Of a stretch of 64,000 nt of DNA, positions 34,905 through 48,000 are shown piece by piece; positions within the stretch are counted from its first letter, which is position 1, and the number at the start of each line of letters is the position of its first letter. The notes under the pieces were generated by a model. It made no database searches and was not told the DNA's origin. It was given only the letters and a program-made list of their open reading frames with translations. A program made the translations under genes and the position numbers. Source of the DNA: Lasioglossum baleicum (Eukaryota > Arthropoda > Insecta > Hymenoptera > Halictidae); contig NC_134935.1 of the NCBI RefSeq assembly GCF_051020765.1, positions 11,533,579 to 11,597,578 of the forward strand, in the 5' to 3' direction.

Positions 34905-37900
34905 TTATAGAGATTTAGAGTCTCTCTTGTCAATCTCCTCGCGTATCAGTTTTGCCATAATGGATATCGCCTGAGAACAAAAATCAGGAATTACGCAAAA
35001 TAGTATTTCGGTTGAAATTTGTTTCGCTAAATACTGGAAAATGAAATAAGGATTTAAGGAAATAAATTAAGAAACCTTTTCGATTTGTTCAGGAGTCGAA
35101 AAACTGAAAGAAAGTCTAAGATGTTGGTCTGGTTTCGAGGAATCAGAATTGAAGGCGTGGCCGGGAATGACGAATAACCCATGCGAAACACATTTCTTGA
35201 TAGCTAATTCCGTTACATCTTCGACACCAGTTATTTTTATCCAAACGAACATTCCAGCTTCAGGTACATTCCACTCCGCTAATCCTGCAAAATCATTTTT
35301 TGGTGTGGAGTAAAAATAAATGACCTTGAACACTGTTATTTGCGGAATTTCCTCGTTCACTCCGCAAAAAGGATTTCGTGAATGTGAAACATTACACTGC
35401 CATTATATGAATTGTTAAAATAATATCGAAAAAAATACTTTATAGCTGATATTAATTAGTCTATAATTAATACAGAATGGAATTCGACTAACAAAAACTG
35501 CTAAAAGGAAACGACGATTGAAGGACAATTACCCGTAAGATGTTTTTGGAGCGAAGCCAACATAATATCTCGTCTTTCCCGATAAAATTTTTGGATACTA
35601 TCGAAATGCTCTTGCCACTTCTGCATGTCCCACGTCTCCAATAATTTGTACAACAGCATCTGCAGAAATTAATGATTATGCCTTCTCTAAAACAAGAAAT
35701 TGTTGATAATACCTTTCTAAATCTTTGATAAATCCTTCATAAAAATCTTCAACCTTCAAACCTTATTTAAATTGAATTTTTTCGGGCACAACCAATGTGC
35801 CAAATAAATTGGCGGTTGATGCGCTAAGATACCTGTGACAACGATGAAGCATGAAGACACGAAGCCTCCATGTGATAAATCATTTTTTTAATAAATTCTT
35901 TATGAGCTGAGACAACGCCCAGTCGTAGACCAGAGCTGAGGACCTTGCTGAATGAATCCAAACGAATCACGCGACCATCGGTGTCCAACTCGAAAAAGGT
36001 TGTAGGCTTCTGGTCGCGAAAATGAAGAAAGTAGTAAGGATCATCCTCAAGGATGAGGAAATCGTATGATTTAGCCAGCTCGTAAACCTCCCTTTTACGA
36101 GAGTCGGATAGCACCGTTCCCGTAGGATTGGATCCCGTCGGATTCACATAGAGAATCTGAAACGAATCATTTTCCATTGCAATATTCGTATCGTTAGAAA
36201 CGCTTGTGGATTGAACGTCTATTTGGATCCTGTGCTTTGAAATTAATGCAGACAATTTTTATTTTGCAAAAAAAATCCACAGTCTACTTACGATCCTTTT
36301 ATTAATCAATGTCTTGATATTTTTGTAACAAGTTCCCGGTTTTTATCGTTTTATAGACGTCGACGCTAGAACTATATACTGTTAAATTGGCAACGACAAC
36401 GCGCCGCTTGAACATGTTTCAAGTTGTTACGAACCGGCGAGCTATACATAAACCATGAAACCATTGGAACGTTTTAACCCGTTTGTGATAACTGGGCGAT
36501 AAAATCCGCAATTAATTTAGTCTGACGTATATACTCGCACGTAAATCGTGTCTTGAATGATATTACCCCTATCGAGTCCACTAGAGCACATGATATTGAT
36601 TTACGACCACTTGTTGTTACGTCAGATAAAAACAGACGAGTTTATGCAGAGCGAGGTTGAGAATATTACCATTTATAATGTCATATTCGAACTAACAAAG
36701 TGGTAAAAGAATAGAAGCAATAATAGAGTAATTTGCATATTATTGTAGAATGTGCATACAGGGTGTGGCCGGACGGGTGACACTACATGTAAAAATAAGT
36801 CGGAAAAAAGGAATAACATTTTTTCGTTTGATGCTTCGTTTTCGGGAAAATCGAGTTTAAAGTTCCGCCAAGTTCGCATGCTTTAGTTTAGCATATGCAG
36901 AAAGTAGAATTGGTTAATCATGATCAGACGCGTCAGACGATTCCTACGCAATGTGTAGTACGTGTATTCGTTGCATTTTCAAGCTCAGACTTATTTTTAC
37001 ATGTAGTATCATCCACTGCTCGGTTGTACCACCCGTCCGGCCATACCCTTTATACATGTATTTTAAATCGTAATCCTCATACTTAATTAAAATTATATAC
37101 TTTTCTCACCTCTCTCGATATTTATATGTTATGTGTAGACTTCCGATTTTATGCATTCATAACATAAACAAATAGGAGAAATGGATTACAGTAAGTTACA
37201 AGAATTGAATCACAAAAGAATTTTTATTTAGCTGCTCTTTTTCAATTGATATAGGAAAGTTTGATTTTGCATAAAAATCCGCATATAGCGACTCGGATTA
37301 ATATTCGGACGCTTTAAAAAAGACGATGGGTTTTTAAATATTGTACTATACCATTTGAACTTTCTTGGCAAGCTCCAGCAATTAGTTTACTACAGGATGT
37401 GAAAAGAAATTTTTTCAAAAATTGCAATTGATCGGAATTGTAGAAAAAATACTAAAAGTTTTGTATTTTCCAACTTTTTTATGTGGGCCTATATTGAAAA
37501 TTTAAAGAATACCTTTTGTAGATCGGAATCAATTATATGCACTGTAAAAGTTTCATCGAAATCGGTTGATGTGGGAAAAAACGACAGGCATTGAAAGATG
37601 TAGTAATCCTTAGATTCACCTATTGCAGTTAGAATCCGAAAATCGTGAAAATCTGCCATTTTTACTATCTTTAAACGTTTGTGGCTCTTAAATTAAACTT
37701 AAATGTTTAATTGACACAGATCTACAAAACGTATTTTTCAAATTTTCAATATAGGCCCACATTAAAAACCTATAAAATGCGACTTTTCGTATTTTATCTA
37801 CAATTCCTTTCAATAGCAATTTAAAAAAAAATGTTTTCATCTAAACATATAAACTAATTGCTGTAGCTTCGCAAAAAAGTTCAAATCGTATAGTACAATA

Positions 37901-39465
37901 TTAACAAAGATATCGTCCGAATATTAATCCGCGAGTCACTGTATTAAATTTAAATTATTCTAAATACCTTTGGCATCTTTTTTCCATCTTGTAGTCTCTT
38001 CTTGCAAATTTTTGCAATGTATTCAGGAATTATTCCATGCTGGTCTTGCGGGATTTCAAGAAATTCTGGCATCATGGGGTACAGCTAAAAATAAGCACGA
38101 AAGATTTCGTTAAATAAAAATTAGGAAATTTAGTGTTCAAGTATACTTGTTAGATCCACTTTAAGTATTCACCGCGTTCAGGATTCCACTGTAAGTTGGT
38201 GTTTGAAGCATCACGGGATCTCCGACTTCCAGCAACATTTCAAAAACTATGGCACATCCGTGCATCGAGCCAATTGTAAAGATCACGTCCCAATGATCCT
38301 GCTTTGGCTCGTACCAATATTTTTGGAAATCTCTCATTTTCTTCAGCAGTGGTAGGTATCTTGCAGAAATTAGTCAACATTAATATATTAATACACACAC
38401 ATACTTCAAGAAACATACAAAAGTCTCAAACAGTAAAACTCCGTTTTTTGAAGGGTCTGAAAGAAACGTGACTTTTAGGAACTTTTTCTGAAAAAATTAG
38501 ATGATCTTTTTTATAAACGAGTACCTTCTTTAAAAGTACAAGTATTGTACTATCAGCAGTAATTATTACGTAGGCATTTGATTAAATTGTGTGGCAGAAA
38601 ATTTCAAGGTGCAAAGAAGAATTGCTGTGACAATGTTCTTACTTTTAAATAAATAAAATATAATTACCCCTGAGATGGGCCGTATTGGAGCGACCACCCC
38701 AATTCCTCCCCCGTCAGATTTATTTTGCTGCCATCTTTGTAGCTTACAGAAATTTCTTTGAAGGGGAACGTTTTGGTGTTCGGCATTCCGTTTGCTAAAC
38801 TGATACCATTTGGAGTTTCCATGAATTTTTCCGCTAAAAATGTGTTAGAAACAGTTTTTGAAGTCGCCAGAATAGTTTAAAGGGCTGTACGTTCTAGAGC
38901 GCAATGTGATGCAATAATGAACCTCTGATATCTCAAAATCTGATTGTCAACTCAACTTAAAAATTAGCAGCAATTCAACCCAGATATCACACGACGTCTT
39001 AAAGACGTCCATTTAACTTTAAACTTGCTTTTGTCGAAATCTATTTTTATTGTTCCTTTCTTTTATTTTAATTAACATTTATGGACCCCTTTAAGACTTC
39101 TTACTGACGTCTTAAAGACCTCCCGAATGTCCTACGAACGTCTCCTAAACGTCTCTTAGACTTCAAACAGACGTGTTTAAGACTAAATTCGAGCCCCTCA
39201 ATTTTAGGTCACTTATTCAAATCATGGTCAAAATTGTGCAAAGTTTAAATAAATTCAATTTTGTCATTTTTATTAGTGACACGCACCAGTCACAGTCTAT
39301 TGCTCGGTAGATGGAATGTCAAAAATGTTTAGCGTTGTACTCACAATCAGTGTACAAAAGTCCAAATCAAATACATATACATTATAGAGCATTCTTACCC
39401 CATTTCCGGAGAATGCTAGGCTTCCGTCTGTTCGAGAGCTTGGAAATGAATCGCGAGCAATCCAT
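34905..39465 (-). CDS. AADAT: kynurenine/alpha-aminoadipate aminotransferase (AADAT/KAT2 type)
   Basis: Eight exons on the minus strand join in phase: 39465-39399, 38833-38668, 38359-38173, 38084-37968, 36156-35833, 35659-35533, 35284-35076 and 34970-34905, giving 420 residues (human enzyme about 425). It is a PLP-dependent fold-type I transaminase acting on kynurenine and 2-aminoadipate with 2-oxoglutarate. Visible features are LANGMPNTKTFPF near the N-terminus, LQYGPSQG, PTYSG, NPTGSNPTGT (N189), EDDPYYF (D217-Y221), the PLP lysine K250 in DSFSKVLSSGLRLG, TGLAEWNVPEAGMF, and HLRLSFS with substrate-binding R386. The Arg/Lys-rich first 20 residues could be a mitochondrial presequence. One donor is weak (AAG|GTTTCT at 35076), but the protein frame supports it. 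The 36157-37967 intron holds two MITEs. It is convergent with FLVCR. Confidence 0.93.
36759..37050. mobile_element. 292-bp foldback (family C) in an AADAT intron
   Basis: The left end CAGGGTGTGGCCGGACGGGT is mirrored by ACCCGTCCGGCCATACCCTT, with TA on both sides (36757-36758 and 37051-37052). Inner block: ACTACATGTAAAAATAAGTC at the left against ACTTATTTTTACATGTAGTA at the right. The centre contains AATTGGTTAATCATGATCAG, which recurs inverted at 41356-41668. Confidence 0.75.
37286..37941. mobile_element. 656-bp palindromic element (family A) in an AADAT intron
   Basis: The right end GTCCGAATATTAATCCGCG followed by AGTCACTG and TA is mirrored by AGCGACTCGGATTAATATTC at the left, with TA at 37284-37285. 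Inner symmetric blocks include TGTGGGCCTATATTGAAAAT / TTTTCAATATAGGCCCACAT and AGTTTACTACAGGATGTGAA. It shares TCATCGAAATCGGTTGATG and the GGGAAAAAACGACAGGCAT block with 22300-22907. No transposase. Confidence 0.75.
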
Positions 39466-41355
39466 GATTAATTTGTATAAAATTCCACGTTGACCACGTT
39501 CACTTCAATTCTCTGCAAGCTATAATATTAATGTAAGCTCTGTACGGTTTACTTCTGTTAACTAACCGTTCGGCAATTCGCGACACTTCAGTTCACATGA
39601 AATCAAATCACCGAATCTATGTCAAGCTCTGATTGAATAGAACGTTTACTTTAAAACTAATTTTAATTCACTTTAATGAAGCAGTAAATCCTAATCACGT
39701 TCTCACTGCAAGAGAACAACCGAACGACTGATTACCTATACTAAAGAAACAAAAATGATCGTGTTATCAAACCTCGGGTTATCGTTAACTGTGTGTGTAT
39801 AAGCAGTTTTTGATATAAACCCAGTTGGACAGGCCACGTGGATTTATTACAAGAAAAAATAGCTTAAACAATGAACAAATAAACATAAATACCTAAGGTG
39901 CCCAGTGAACTTCATCACAAATAATTTCTCGAATGATCTGTATCTCAGTTAATACAGTGTTGCGTGCTTGCTCGCAATATCTAGAAAATACACGTATGGC
40001 TAACTAAGATAAGAGCACCGCAGTTGATAGCAGCTTTATACTGTCGATTCACAAACACAATTCGCAAAATTCGTTTCCGAACACTTTCGTACATTAAAGG
40101 GAGCCTCGCTTTCGTGGTAGAAGTGTTAAATGAAAATCACGGAAGATATTGTTTCAACATTTTATGCTCAACACGTACATTTTTTTTATTTCGGTATCTG
40201 AAAAAATAGAGATACGGCGAAGGAAACGAGTGTTCTACTATTCGTTCGTCGAGAAACAATTGTTCGGTTCGGAGATCGTAGGGAGTTTGTTTTTGTTATA
40301 AACAGTGTTAAGTCGGGTACATTGTTCTGGCGAAACGCTCCACGACAGTGTTGAAGTGAATTTAGAGGGGCACGGATGTAGAAAGAATACTTTCATTGCT
40401 GTTAGGCTGCGGATAGTTGCGCAATCATTCCGGCGTACTTTCAATTCGCGAGGACAGAATTAGCATAAGAACTTTGACGAAGCTTAACGCGTCCATCAAG
40501 AACCATTCTCAGGAGCAGAATTTTCGTTATCAATTCTCATTATCTTTAGTCTTGTTGATTAGAGTTACAGATCACAATTGATAAACATTTAACAATGAAT
40601 AATTAAATGTAGGAAGAGCAATACACGAATTTTTAGTAAATTATCGTATGAACCTAGTGAACGTTTCAAATAAACGGTCCAGGCGGTAGTTGGCAATATT
40701 AAAGATAATACTGACAATTATAATATTATAGAAAATTTTGATAAAAAACAGATTTACTATTTTAGGAATTTGGTCGTGTCGAAGAAAGTTCTTACTTCAT
40801 TTGTGAACTTAATGAAAACATAATTTTTGTACAATTTTTACCAGCTTTCTTACACGAGTCTGCATAACTGAAAATTTACGTAAACATCCGCAGTCTAATT
40901 ACTATAGTAGCAATACATGCTCTGGTGTCTCGACAACCATACACCGGAGTATCAAAGTGTAATTCGCTAATCTTTGTTCAATATTTCCCTTCACTGACAT
41001 TTTACCAAATTTCATCAAACAGAAAGGATACAAAATCGTTGAAAAATATTAAACATATTTTCTGTTAACCCAATTTTTTATATCATCTCTCAGAGTATAA
41101 CATATACTGTTTTTTACTGTCTATTAAAGAAATTCGAAAAGACGTATTATAAAAATTTCACAAATTATTTCGAATCTGTACGAATTGTGGATGTTTTGTC
41201 TGATTCTGCGAAAGTGTGAAGGAAACAGTGAATCTCTGATACATCCAAAAGAAAGTGTATCATTCTCGAGTTTCCATTGAGTTTCAAAATACTTTTTCGT
41301 TTTGCTACAGTCTTCAGTAACGATTTTCTCCTCAATCTCCACACATAAAAATATG
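39466..41355. other. AADAT upstream region, no further gene supported
   Basis: On the minus strand an acceptor-like TAGCTTGCAG lies about 35 bases before the AADAT ATG, so the gene may have an untranslated first exon farther upstream, perhaps in the GC-richer part near 40200-40450. No coding frame with domains was seen. Further upstream the DNA is AT-rich. Confidence 0.35.
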
Positions 41356-41668
41356 CAGGGTGTGGCCGGACAGGTGGTACAATCGAGCAGGGGGTGATGC
41401 TACATGTAAAAATAAGTCAAAAAAAGCAATAACATTTTTTTGTTTGAAACTTCGTTTTCGAGAAAATCGAGTTCGAAAATGCAGCGAATACACGTGCTAT
41501 TGCATAGGAATCGTCTGACGCGTCTGACCATGATCAACCAATTCTACTTTCTGCATGTATACTAAAGCACGCGAACCTGGCGGAACTTTAAACCCGATTT
41601 TCTCGAAAACGAAGCGTCAAACGAAAAAATGTTATTGCTTTTTTTTCGACTTATATTTTCACATGTAA
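41356..41668. mobile_element. right-truncated foldback copy (family C)
   Basis: Begins CAGGGTGTGGCCGGACAGGT, matching 36759-37050, and carries the paired blocks ACATGTAAAAATAAGTC and TCGACTTATATTTTCACATG and the pair TTCGTTTTCGAGAAAATCGA / TCGATTTTCTCG-type. It ends at CACATGTAAT without the outer 50 bp expected on the right. The central CTGACCATGATCAACCAATT is inverted relative to the 36.8-kb copy. Confidence 0.7.
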
Positions 41669-41669
41669 T

Positions 41670-44600
41670 GATTTTTACATTTTTACATAAAAAAGGATAA
41701 GACGTAGTGCCATTATAGCATCGAATGTCCATTGACTGTTACGATTTTGCAATTAAGTCAACTTCAGCGTTGTCCACCTCAAAACAATTCGATAAAATAT
41801 TACCCTGAGGCACAAATATTGTATAATAAAATGTAAACATTGGCATTTTAACCTTTAATTGGCGAGACGATGTATAATGCACCCTTTAGACAGTAACATT
41901 TTCACGAAGCGTTCAAACTAACTCACAATATTTAAGAAAACGAGTGACGCTTTGTGGAGGTACCGAAGACCGTAGCAGGGCTAAAGAACGAACAGAGAAG
42001 AGGATCAAGTTTGCAAATGGACGACTATCGACTTCCGGAAGGTAAAACTTCACGAGAGGAAGGCGCCGCAGATGAAACCGATAGCAGGAAACGGTGAAAG
42101 TTTTCTTCATCGTACTTCAGGAAAGACTTGTTTCGACCATTACGAAAGAGTGTTGAAGCTCCTGTCCACGATTCGTGACCGTCGTCGTAATCATAATCGT
42201 CTCATCATTTCTCTGGTTTATTGTTCTCGTTCGTCTGTATGTTTGCATTTTTTTCTCTCTCTTTCTCTTTCTCTCTATTTTCGCTCTAATTTACACACGA
42301 TTTCTATTGCTTCTTTTTATTGTTTATTCGTCCGTTTCTCCCGTCACATTTAAACAATAATTATCTTTCCATAGCTCTTTCGCTGATTCCTTGCAGACAA
42401 CGTTCACTGTTTGTGTTGTTCGTTTCGCAACTCTCAGTTAGAATCACGACGACAATGATCACCGTTCTGACCATAATTATCGTTATTGTAATTATTTCGG
42501 ACGACCGTGATGGTGACAACACATCGTCGCTGCATGGTTATCTATGTAGTAATGGAAGAAGATCCGGCAGAAAGGCACCGAGAGAAGTTGTCTCGCGTTG
42601 TAACGTGATTGTTGAACGTGTGATCGGGTTCGCGCTTATGGTATTTAGTCGGAGAGAAGCAAAGTAACAATACTATTTAAAGACCAAGAGAATTTTCAAT
42701 GGAATAGTATGTGACAGAGAGCTGAGAAGAGCTAGCTGCGTGAGCGAAAATGTCTATGATAATCACTGTTGAATGTACCCTCCATTATGAATTGTTCATT
42801 CCTAACGTAACAAATGCAAATATAACTGATTTAATTACACCGGCCAATTCAGCTAACCAAACCGACATTATATGTATAACAAGAAAATATCAAAATTTTA
42901 AAACAGAAAAAATGTAACAAGGGTATAAAGTAAGAATATTTGACCTCAGGAAACGAAAAGGAAACATACAAAATAGTTTTCATAGTGAAAATAGTAATTT
43001 AAAACCGTACAACGAACAAGATAACAAAAATACAAAATTTCTTTTCTCTGATTTAAAAATACATTTAGAAAGTCGCAATAAAAATTTTGTAACAAGCCCA
43101 AGAATTGGAAATACAATTGTCTTTCTTAGCAGATTTTTCGTCGCAGATTGGAAAGAAGATGAAACGTTCGAAGAACAGACGAGGCAATGATGTGACAATT
43201 GCTAATTTAGTAAACGCGACCCGCTCAACGGAAAAATGTTCGACTATGTAATATTTGGCTTCGACCTCTAGTTTTCTATGCACGAGCACGTGCGCACCCC
43301 ATTATACACACACCTACACACTCAGCCACGCGTTCACCATCCACCATAAGCCGTGTCCACCGTAAGCACGTGTACACACACACGAAGGATTTCTGCTTCT
43401 TTCGATTGGCAGTCATCAAAGCGTCGTTAATTAATCGACCAACTAAGCGCGAGACGGTTATCAATTAATCAAACTAGACAGAAACTTTGGAGACTTTGAT
43501 CGGACTGGAAGATAAACTGAATACGCTCGAAATTCTCCAGTTGAAACATTCCGGCACCTTTCTAATTAAACAATCATTATCGTGATCAGACTGCGGTCTT
43601 TCAGCGTATGCGGCTTTACAAAAACTATAAAAATAAATGCATTAAGATAGACAGCGAATGTTTCAGCATTTACAACATAATTTAGTATTGAAATTCACAT
43701 GCGTCTACAAAAATGTAAATTTACATAAACGCCCGCAGTCTGTAAATAACTTAACAATTTCATAATATCAATAAAATATGAATGATCGCTCAATCGTTAT
43801 GGAAATCAACGAATCATAGTGTTTCGTACATAGCCTGCGGATGTTTGTGCACATTCAAGATCCTTACGAATCTATCAGACAAAACGGAAGTCTGTATAAA
43901 TTGATCAACTTCTGCCATGTTTTTCGGTACAAATGCAAAATATCCGCAGCCTATCCAGAAAGTTTCGCTCTCGAAATTTCCGACCGGATTAATCTAATTT
44001 TACCTTTAATTGCGCATATCATACGTACATACACAGATACATCAGCGTACAAAAAAAAGAACACGAATAACATGAAGTCGAAGTGCTTCTCTCTTCTTTC
44101 TCATGTTTGCACACGCACAGCTACATCAACGTCTGTTACGAACTTTTGATTTTCTCTTTGGTTTCTTTTCTTTTCTCTGTGTCATCTTGCCCTCGTTCTC
44201 TTCTGAAACACGATTACGAACGTAACACGTGTCGCGTTCACCATTTGCGTCTCCTCCGTCTGTTTCTCCGTGCTCTTTCAGTACGAAAAAAAGGAATTCG
44301 AGTTCTCTGTTGATTCTGTTTTGTCTCTTATTTACAGTATTAACTATCGAACGCTAACATTTTTTTCTCTTCTTCTTTTTTTACAATAGTTCGTTTCAAC
44401 GATTATCTTTAGTCTGTTAGATTTTAGTTGCTCTGCCTCCTCTTACGTCTTAGAAGTTACTATACAAACATCGTTTGGCATTTCCGCGGTTCCCCACGCT
44501 CGACGCCATCCTCTTCCCCGATTATGTCTGTCGGTCCCGCGAGAACTGGACTTCGTTTCCCAGAAATGCTTCTTCGCTTTCTATTGATTTCTACACCTAA

Positions 44601-45054
44601 TTATGACTGTCTTTACAAGTCCGTTTCCCTCATTCGTTTTTGATCTGGAACTCCCTACCGCTTCCTCGAGTCAACAGCTTCAGATATTTTATATTTTTCT
44701 TTCTCCCTTTCTCTTCGTTCTTGACTTCTCCTCGGTGTTAATTTCTTCATGTTAGAATAATAACATCAACTTGACACCGACTTGAAATGTGTTCTCTCTC
44801 TTCTCTCTTCTAATAGTTTAAACTTATTTTAGTTTTCTTGCGCGCGTGGTCTCCTTCCCACCGTCTCTTTCCCGAGATCTTTCTGCCTCCGTATTTTTTC
44901 GAGTAGGATACAATCACCGACGAACCATCGTGAAATTTGCGAACTAGCGAATTCTCGATTTGTCCGCCCGTGGTCTTCGTTTCGGAAGGGTTGGCGTTTT
45001 GTGCGATTACTGGCCCGGCCACGAAATTATTCCCGCCGACACTTTTCAGCATAA
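41670..45054 (-). other. downstream of the 45-48 kb gene; possible long 3' UTR
   Basis: No coding exon was recognised. The plus strand from about 42200 to 44850 is rich in TCTCTTTCTC-type tracts, so the minus-strand transcript would be purine-rich. Minus-strand AATAAA hexamers lie at about 42217-42222 and near 42316-42330, which would give a 3' UTR of about 2.7 kb for the membrane-protein gene. A CA-rich stretch (43290-43385) is also present. The true transcript end is unknown. Confidence 0.3.
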
Positions 45055-48000
45055 CTAAAATAACGTTTCCTGGGACCAGGCGGGTGGATTCGACGGTAAT
45101 GGCGCCGGTGGCGGTCTGTGTCTGAGCTCGATGGCTGGTGAACACGGCGGAGAACCGACGCTGCTTTGGCTGCTGGTGCTCGTTGACGCTGTCTGAGACC
45201 TGTTGGCAAGGTAAAAATTATAATTCTGCATGTATATTACCTCCCAATTCAGATTGTGGATCTTTGTGCAAACTCGAAGACTAAAGATCGGTAACCATTT
45301 AACAACACAACCTTTGCAGGTTTGTAGTAGAAGTTTGTACAAGAAAAAATTAGGAGAATCTTCTTTGAATGCATAAAGATCCGCAGCATTGAACAAGTGG
45401 GAGATTTTCGAAGATAATAGATACCTAGAAGTTTCAACAGCCGCGCTGATGCTGCGACAGGTCTGGCAAGGTCTTCCTCCAGGTCGTCGTCTGGGCACGC
45501 ATCCTGCGCAACCATCCCACTTTTCGACGATCTCCTTCTTCCTCGAAGGAACCCGAAGGAACCGTCGAGAACTGGGTCCAGGTGCTTCCGAGTCGGTCGA
45601 GAACCCGGACACCTCATCCTCAGTGTCTAGACACTCTTCTTCGTAGCCATCGTTTCTCAGGAAGACTGAGTCGGAACCCAACGACCTTCTCAATCACCAA
45701 TATAAATCACATTAACCTTTTGCACTCAAAATGCAAAATATTTAAAATAGTCAAATCTTACACATATATTAGATGTACAAAATAAATTCGTGGTCCTCAC
45801 AATCAGTTAGTATCAACTTTATTTTTAAATCCAAATATTTTATCCATCTAATTCATGATTCAGTAATTCTCTACAAGATGGAGTAAATACGCAGAAAGTG
45901 GGGAAAACTATTTTGAACAGAAGAAAGTATTTGGACTGTTCGTACATAATCGACAAAAATAAGAATGGCCTACGAATTAATTTGCACACGAAATATTTTC
46001 GTTGTCTGCATAAGGTTTGAATCGAATTGATCAAACAACAGCAATGTTCGAAGCTCTAATATTGATTTGCCGTCAACCACGATTGATTTACAAGCTGTTC
46101 GCAAAAATGAAAATCGAAGTAGGATACCTTGAGTCCGGTTCTGGAGGATCGACACTGCCCATGGAAGCTAATGGCGCCCTTTTACCAGTAGGTCCAGCGA
46201 GCAGGAATTCGTTCGCATAAAGACCTGCCTCGCTTGTGCATGGAGAAAGCTCTGGAGTTGGTTGGATTACCTGTTCAAGAATTCCGTCGGAATGATATCG
46301 ACCTTTCTATAAAACGTACAGCGCAGCTCGCGAAACTATCCGAACAATTATGTGTACATATTTGCAAATTAATAGGGGAGAAAATAACGTCGGACATGTA
46401 GAATGAAATTTTTACACACGAGGCTTTGTTTTCGTGAAAAAAGATTCTGTCGAGCACGCGTACTATTGAACAGGTACAATGACATTTTTTTCATAGGACG
46501 CTTTGTTTCCCAGAGAAACAAGTTTGAAATGCCACAAAGCGCGCGTGTGCTATTGGGTGGCCGATGTCTGATCATGACTGACCGTATCCACTGGAACGTG
46601 TTCCGCGAATCTTCAAGTTCGATTTTCCGAGGCCTGGAATTCTGAACGTTCGGCAAATACTTCAATAAGCATAGACGAACGCTCATTCGAATTTCAATTT
46701 TGTTGGTGTGGGGGCGGAAAGAGCATTCGTTCGTTTGATTGAAACGCACCGTAATAATCTGGCCACGTATAAACAATTTTGAATGGTTCGTCAAAGTCGG
46801 TACGGTGTATAGACGTCGTCCCTGATGCGTTAAAGGATAGTTGTGACCATGTTTCACCTGAATATCAATGGGATAATAAAGATCCCAGGGTTCGTCGTGG
46901 GCAGCGTGTTTCGTCACGTACGTAGGATGAAGCGACAGACACGGTACCGGCATCGCAGATCCTCTCCTCTCGAGGTAGCTACTTCCGGTGCTGCTGCAGG
47001 TCACCGAACTGCATCTCCTTTGTTCCTCGGGAAGTACGAGATTCGGCTGCTTCGTTGGCGCCATTAACAGAGCCTCGTAGCCACCGCCGACCGATGCGAA
47101 ACGCGGGCCAATCCTCGGCGGGTGGGACTGACTCACCTTACGTCACAAAATTATCAATGTCACACTACGGTAATAAACACACACAAAGCGTCTGTTACGT
47201 TTCACAAGTTTCAGAGGACTGCGTAAAAACGAACTACTACACACTGTTACGAGTGAACACTGATACGGGTGGTGGGTAACATGCTGCAGTCATAAAACTA
47301 TTTCAATTATTACTGAATTTCGTAACATACGCCGTTTTTCACTTGTTCGATTAATAGAATTTTTGACGTCTAAAGCCATTTTTCAGCATCAAAATTTTCC
47401 AATGGCGTTTTTATCTTTTCATGGGAAACAACTTCTGAAAAATTCGCAAGATACGCCCTTTTTCCAGGCACGCATTCATTTGTTTTAATGACTGACCTCG
47501 ACGCAAAGCGACCGCCTAGGACCCCGATCCGGTCTCGGTGGTAATCTAGCGATGGCTTCGAGGGCGGCTGCGAGTGCTCTCTCCTCAGCTTCCTCTTCGG
47601 CTACCGCTGCAGCCGCTGCTGCGGTCAGTCTTGGATCCTCTAAATGCTTGTTCGATTTACACCTGCGTCACACACACCCCCTGTCAATAATTGTCTTCTC
47701 GAATTGTTCGCTCGAACAGTTTGCAGCTTGTGAAGAGAGTCAGCGTTATTATTAGGTTGACGGCCAAGGATCGTTTCAGTTAAGCTTTATTTGAAATTAG
47801 TGGATAAAGAGTAAAGTTCATTTACAAAGCACAAGATTATATAAAATTATATATTATACTATATTAAATTGTATAAGAGCGAAGAAAGCCGAAAAAGCCG
47901 AGAGGCGAGGCGATATAATAAGTAATAAATCAGAATAAATTATTCGATGAAATTATTAAAGCGATACTTATTACATATTTACACAATATTGTCAACGAGA

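Noticed and set aside
46369..46857. Extension of the minus-strand frame beyond the 46858 donor
   Set aside because: A consensus donor (CAG|GTGAAA) ends the exon, and the next exon joins in phase; the rest is intron with a degenerate foldback.
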